Source: Hymenobacter sp.
GTDB lineage: Bacteria > Bacteroidota > Bacteroidia > Cytophagales > Hymenobacteraceae
Reading direction: 5' to 3'
Assembly (NCBI GenBank): GCA_025362615.1
Contig: JANYFQ010000615.1
Span: 1 to 8,475, forward strand
Length of the DNA stretch: 8,475 bases
Shown here: one piece after another, positions 6,340-8,475 of the stretch
Layout: each line of letters begins with the position of its first letter
Numbering within the stretch: position 1 is the stretch's first letter
Notes under the pieces: model-generated
What the model was told of the DNA's origin: nothing
What the model saw: only the letters and a program-made list of their open reading frames with translations
The model's database searches: none
Position numbers and translations under genes: made by a program

Positions 6340-6386
6340 GGGTTAACTCCATTGCCTGCCTCTTTGTAACTGACGTTACGCGGGCT

Positions 6387-6421
6387 GTTTCTTGTTTCTT
6401 GTTTCTCGTTGCTTGTTTCTT
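6387..6421 (+). repeat. Heptamer tandem array, left arm (5 units)
   Basis: There are five consecutive 7-base units: GTTTCTT, GTTTCTT, GTTTCTC, GTTGCTT, GTTTCTT. Units 3 and 4 carry single-base variants. The same variants in the matching order appear in the inverted array at 6448-6475, so the two arrays are related copies and not independently arisen simple repeats. Confidence 0.85.
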
Positions 6422-6447
6422 GGGTGTTTTTGAGGGGCGAATGCAAC

Positions 6448-6475
6448 AAGAAACAAGAAACAAGCAACGAGAAAC
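6448..6475 (-). repeat. Heptamer tandem array, right arm (4 units, inverted)
   Basis: Read on the minus strand the units are GTTTCTC, GTTGCTT, GTTTCTT, GTTTCTT. This is the left array's variant pair followed by two standard units, one more than follows the variant pair on the left. A 26-base spacer (6422-6447) separates the arrays. Confidence 0.85.
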
Positions 6476-6549
6476 AGCTTGAAACATAAGACGCTCGTAT
6501 CGCCCGCGTAACATCAGTTAGTAATTAGCCGGCAGTCGTTATGGTGCTT

Positions 6550-6670
6550 TCGTGCGGCGGCGCTTGCCACAGCCGCGCACGCGCTGGCACGGGCTTTGGA
6601 CACCGGCAAGCTACTCCGTGCGTACCTTGCCCGGTGGCCGTTTGCACGGCGGCGGCTGCCACTCTGGCAC
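6550..6670. other. Cluster of three hairpins, possible structured RNA or palindromic repeat
   Basis: Three stems occur in a row. The first has TGCCA (6565-6569) with TGGCA (6585-6589) and G/C-rich bases between. The middle one has 6601-6614 pairing with 6622-6636 through 13 base pairs, one C-C mismatch and one bulged C, with a 7-base loop TCCGTGC. The third is TGCCA-CTC-TGGCA (6657-6669). The outer two share the same stem bases and each is preceded by a GGCGGCG-type run, so the flanks look like imperfect copies. I do not recognise a known RNA family. The strand cannot be decided because the stems are nearly symmetrical. Confidence 0.45.
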
Positions 6671-6686
6671 CGGCTGCATTGTCTGT

Positions 6687-6725
6687 GGTTGAGTAAAACT
6701 GCGGATTTTTAAAGCGTACTCAACC
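6687..6725. promoter_or_regulatory. 9-bp inverted repeat upstream of lon, possible operator
   Basis: GGTTGAGTA (6687-6695) and TACTCAACC (6717-6725) are perfect inverted repeats separated by 21 bases containing an A/T-rich stretch. The spacing suits a dimeric regulator binding two half-sites or a hairpin in the leader. It is not the CIRCE heat-shock operator (TTAGCACTC-N9-GAGTGCTAA). Confidence 0.4.
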
Positions 6726-6752
6726 GCTTGCTGGTCAATAATATCATCGCAC

Positions 6753-6776
6753 GGCCTGGCGTTTTCTGCCCAGGCC
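6753..6776 (+). promoter_or_regulatory. Hairpin in the presumed lon leader
   Basis: GGCCTGG (6753-6759) pairs with CCAGGCC (6770-6776) around a 10-base loop containing TTTT. The stem ends 19 bases before the lon ATG, so it could affect translation initiation or message stability. It lacks a T run after the stem, so it does not look like a terminator. Confidence 0.4.
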
Positions 6777-6795
6777 AACCCGTAAAAAAGTACCT

Positions 6796-8475
6796 ATGCA
6801 CCTGAATTTCACCGGGCGTTCCACTCCAATTTCACAAGCGCTGGGCGAGGGCCAGCCCGAAGCCATTGCCATTATGGCCGCCGACCCCGACCACTTGCTC
6901 AACGGGGCCGACGCGCCGCCGGAGCTGCCGCTGATGCCCGTCCGCAACACGGTGCTGTTTCCGGGCGTGGTGCTGCCGGTCACGGTCACGCGGCCCAAAA
7001 GCGTGAAACTGGTTAAAGCCCTGTATCACAAGGGCGACAAGCTCCTGGGCGTGGTGGCCCAACGCAGCCCCGATGCCGACGAGCCGGCCGTGGCCGACCT
7101 GCACGAAGTCGGTACGCTGGCCCGCATCCTCAAGCTCATCGAGCAGCCCGACGGGCAGATTACCGTCATCATCCAGGGGCAGGTGCGCTTCCGCATCGCC
7201 GAAGAAATCAGCCACGAGCCGCAGCTTCGGGCCCGCGTGGCCTACTTCCCCGAAACTGCCCTCGACCCCGACCAGCCCAACGACTTCGCCCTGCTGCAAA
7301 GCCTGCGCGAAGCTGCCCTCAAAGTGCTGGAGCTGACCCCCGAAATCCCAATGGAGGCCCGTGCCATGCTCGAAGGCATTCAGTCGCCAGCCTTCCTCAT
7401 TCATTTTCTTTCGAGCAACGTGCAACTCGAATTGCCGGCCAAGCAGCGCCTGCTGGAGCAGGAAGACCCCGAGCAGCAGACCCGCTTTCTGCTCGAAGCC
7501 TTGCTGGGCCAGGTCGAATTGCTCGAAATAAAGCACGACATCCGCACCAAAACCCACAGCGGGATTGATGCCGAACAGCGCGAGTATTTCCTGCGCAAGC
7601 AGCTCAAAACTCTGCAGGACGAGCTGGGCGGCCAGGAAGGGGCCGAACACGACGTAAGCCGCCTCCGCGCCCGCGCCGAAGCCAAGACCTGGCCCCCGGC
7701 CGTGGCCGCGCACTGCAAGAAGGAAATCGAAAAATTGGCCCGCACCAATTCCATGGCCCCCGATTACTCGGTGAGCCTCAACTACGTGGAGTTTTTGCTC
7801 GACCTGCCCTGGGGCACGTACACGAAGGATAAGTTCAACCTCAAGGCCACCAAGAAAATCCTGGATGCCGACCATTTCGGCCTCGAAAAAGTAAAGGAGC
7901 GCATCCTCGAATACCTGGCCGTGCTCAAGCTGAAGCAGGACTTGAAAGCGCCCATTTTATGCCTGTATGGCCCGCCTGGCGTGGGCAAAACCAGCCTCGG
8001 CCGTAGCATAGCCATGGCCCTGGGCCGTAAGTATGTACGCATGAGCTTGGGCGGCGTACGCGACGAAGCCGAAATCCGCGGGCACCGCAAAACCTACGTC
8101 GGGGCCATGCCGGGCCGCATTCTGAGTCAGATTAAGAAGGCTGGCGCTTCCAACCCGGTCATTATTCTGGATGAGATTGACAAGGTGAGCAGCGACTTTC
8201 GCGGCGACCCCAGTTCGGCCTTGCTCGAAGTGCTGGACCCTGAGCAGAACGCCACCTTCACCGACAACTACCTAGAAGTAGAATATGACCTCTCGAAGGT
8301 CCTGTTCATCGCCACCGCCAACTCGCTCGATACCATCCAGCCCGCCCTGCGCGACCGCATGGAGATTATCGACCTCACCGGCTACACCCAGGAAGAAAAG
8401 GTGCAGATTGCCCACAAGCACCTTTGGCCAAAGCAGCTGAAGGAGCACGGCCTGGGCGAGAAGGAAGTGAAGATT
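6796..8475 (+). CDS. lon: ATP-dependent Lon protease, 3' end outside the window
   Basis: The frame is open from ATG at 6796 to the last base, giving 560 residues. After a short variable leader, PPELPLMPVRNTVLFPGVVLPV (starting near residue 37) opens the substrate-binding LON domain, followed by the helical region with EQREYFLRKQLKTLQDELG. The AAA+ module has Walker A GPPGVGKT (392-399), Walker B IILDEID (D459, E460), the sensor-1 segment ATANS with N509 and the RDRME segment (519-523). Lon is a cytoplasmic ring protease that unfolds and degrades damaged and regulatory proteins, and in many bacteria degrades antitoxins. Sensor 2 and the protease domain with its Ser-Lys dyad lie beyond the window; full length is usually about 800 residues. 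No Shine-Dalgarno sequence is visible; TACCT precedes the ATG. Confidence 0.96.
   Translation, partial: MHLNFTGRSTPISQALGEGQPEAIAIMAADPDHLLNGADAPPELPLMPVRNTVLFPGVVLPVTVTRPKSVKLVKALYHKGDKLLGVVAQRSPDADEPAVADLHEVGTLARILKLIEQPDGQITVIIQGQVRFRIAEEISHEPQLRARVAYFPETALDPDQPNDFALLQSLREAALKVLELTPEIPMEARAMLEGIQSPAFLIHFLSSNVQLELPAKQRLLEQEDPEQQTRFLLEALLGQVELLEIKHDIRTKTHSGIDAEQREYFLRKQLKTLQDELGGQEGAEHDVSRLRARAEAKTWPPAVAAHCKKEIEKLARTNSMAPDYSVSLNYVEFLLDLPWGTYTKDKFNLKATKKILDADHFGLEKVKERILEYLAVLKLKQDLKAPILCLYGPPGVGKTSLGRSIAMALGRKYVRMSLGGVRDEAEIRGHRKTYVGAMPGRILSQIKKAGASNPVIILDEIDKVSSDFRGDPSSALLEVLDPEQNATFTDNYLEVEYDLSKVLFIATANSLDTIQPALRDRMEIIDLTGYTQEEKVQIAHKHLWPKQLKEHGLGEKEVKI

Larger units (their letters stand above)
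6367..6520. repeat. 154-bp MITE- or REP-like element with terminal and internal inverted repeats
   Basis: The ends are 18-bp inverted repeats, TAACTGACGTTACGCGGG at 6367-6384 and its reverse complement at 6503-6520, with 17 of 18 matching. Just inside lies a second, perfect 22-bp inverted repeat (6401-6422 with 6454-6475). The left terminal repeat can itself fold: GTAAC-TGAC-GTTAC at 6366-6379. No transposase gene is present, so if mobile it would be non-autonomous. As RNA or single-stranded DNA it would make a long stem. I cannot tell a transposon-derived element from an assembled pair of palindromic repeats without genome-wide copies. No clear target-site duplication is visible. Confidence 0.6.
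6192..6795. other. 604-base gene-free region rich in inverted repeats
   Basis: I see no convincing gene between the divergent PorE-like and lon genes. The only longer open frame, on the minus strand around 6242-6514, is read through repeat DNA and is rejected. The region holds, from left to right, 9-bp direct repeats GGGTTAACT (6298-6306 and 6340-6348), an isolated copy of a terminal motif (6325-6339), a 154-bp inverted-repeat element (6367-6520), a GC-rich hairpin cluster (6550-6670) and two inverted repeats near lon. It must also contain the lon promoter; no clean TAnnTTTG box was found for it. Confidence 0.75.

Noticed and set aside
6387..6475. CRISPR array
   Set aside because: Units are only seven bases long with no spacers, and the two arrays are inverted relative to each other.
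6242..6514. 90-residue minus-strand open frame in the gene-free region
   Set aside because: It runs through the inverted-repeat element; phrases such as TRNKKQET are simply the heptamer repeat translated, and no domain or signal is visible.
6687..6725. CIRCE heat-shock operator upstream of lon
   Set aside because: Neither the half-site sequence nor the nine-base spacing matches; GGTTGAGTA-N21-TACTCAACC is different.
6832..7875. 347-residue minus-strand open frame
   Set aside because: It lies wholly inside lon on the opposite strand; the low-complexity G/A/V/H-rich product is typical of antisense frames in GC-rich genes.

Overview
The window looks like chromosomal DNA of a GC-rich member of the Bacteroidota, most likely a Hymenobacter-like member of the Cytophagales. 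This is an inference from protein content and style: a bacterial GH3-family protein, a short conserved Bacteroidota protein carrying an ETKSSAGDKYETGREM motif, an OmpA protein with PD40 repeats built like the type IX secretion protein PorE, few purine-rich ribosome binding sites, and TAnnTTTG-like -7 promoter boxes almost touching start codons.

Layout, left to right. Positions 1-1194 hold the 3' part of a GH3-family gene on the plus strand. Positions 1215-2305 hold a tight plus-strand set of three genes: a 75-residue conserved protein, a Pol-beta-type nucleotidyltransferase whose first 68 bases lie inside the end of the small gene, and a HAD-type phosphatase-like protein 13 bases further on. 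A secreted protein of unknown function (2377-2946) and a conserved Bacteroidota protein (2922-3392) follow. The latter converges on a minus-strand VapBC-type toxin-antitoxin pair (antitoxin 3766-3993, PIN toxin 3389-3772), and the two stop codons share bases. Positions 4047-6191, minus strand, encode a 714-residue envelope protein with TPR-like, PD40-propeller, carboxypeptidase-regulatory-like and OmpA C-terminal parts.

Positions 6192-6795 contain no gene I can support but are full of structure. There is a 154-bp inverted-repeat element (6367-6520) with internal heptamer arrays, an extra copy of its terminal motif at 6325-6339, a GC-rich cluster of three hairpins (6550-6670), and two further inverted repeats (6687-6725, 6753-6776) just upstream of lon. 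The Lon protease gene starts at 6796 and runs off the right end after its AAA+ core, before the protease domain.

How the parts fit. The flanking genes (GH3, PorE-like OmpA, Lon) look like ordinary chromosomal genes. The stretch from about 1.2 to 4.0 kb has accessory character: a nucleotidyltransferase module and a toxin-antitoxin pair, joined by overlaps that suggest translational coupling. The most unusual signals are the out-of-phase dual-coding overlap at 1375-1442 and the composite inverted-repeat element between the OmpA gene and lon. No complete new system can be demonstrated from sequence reading alone.
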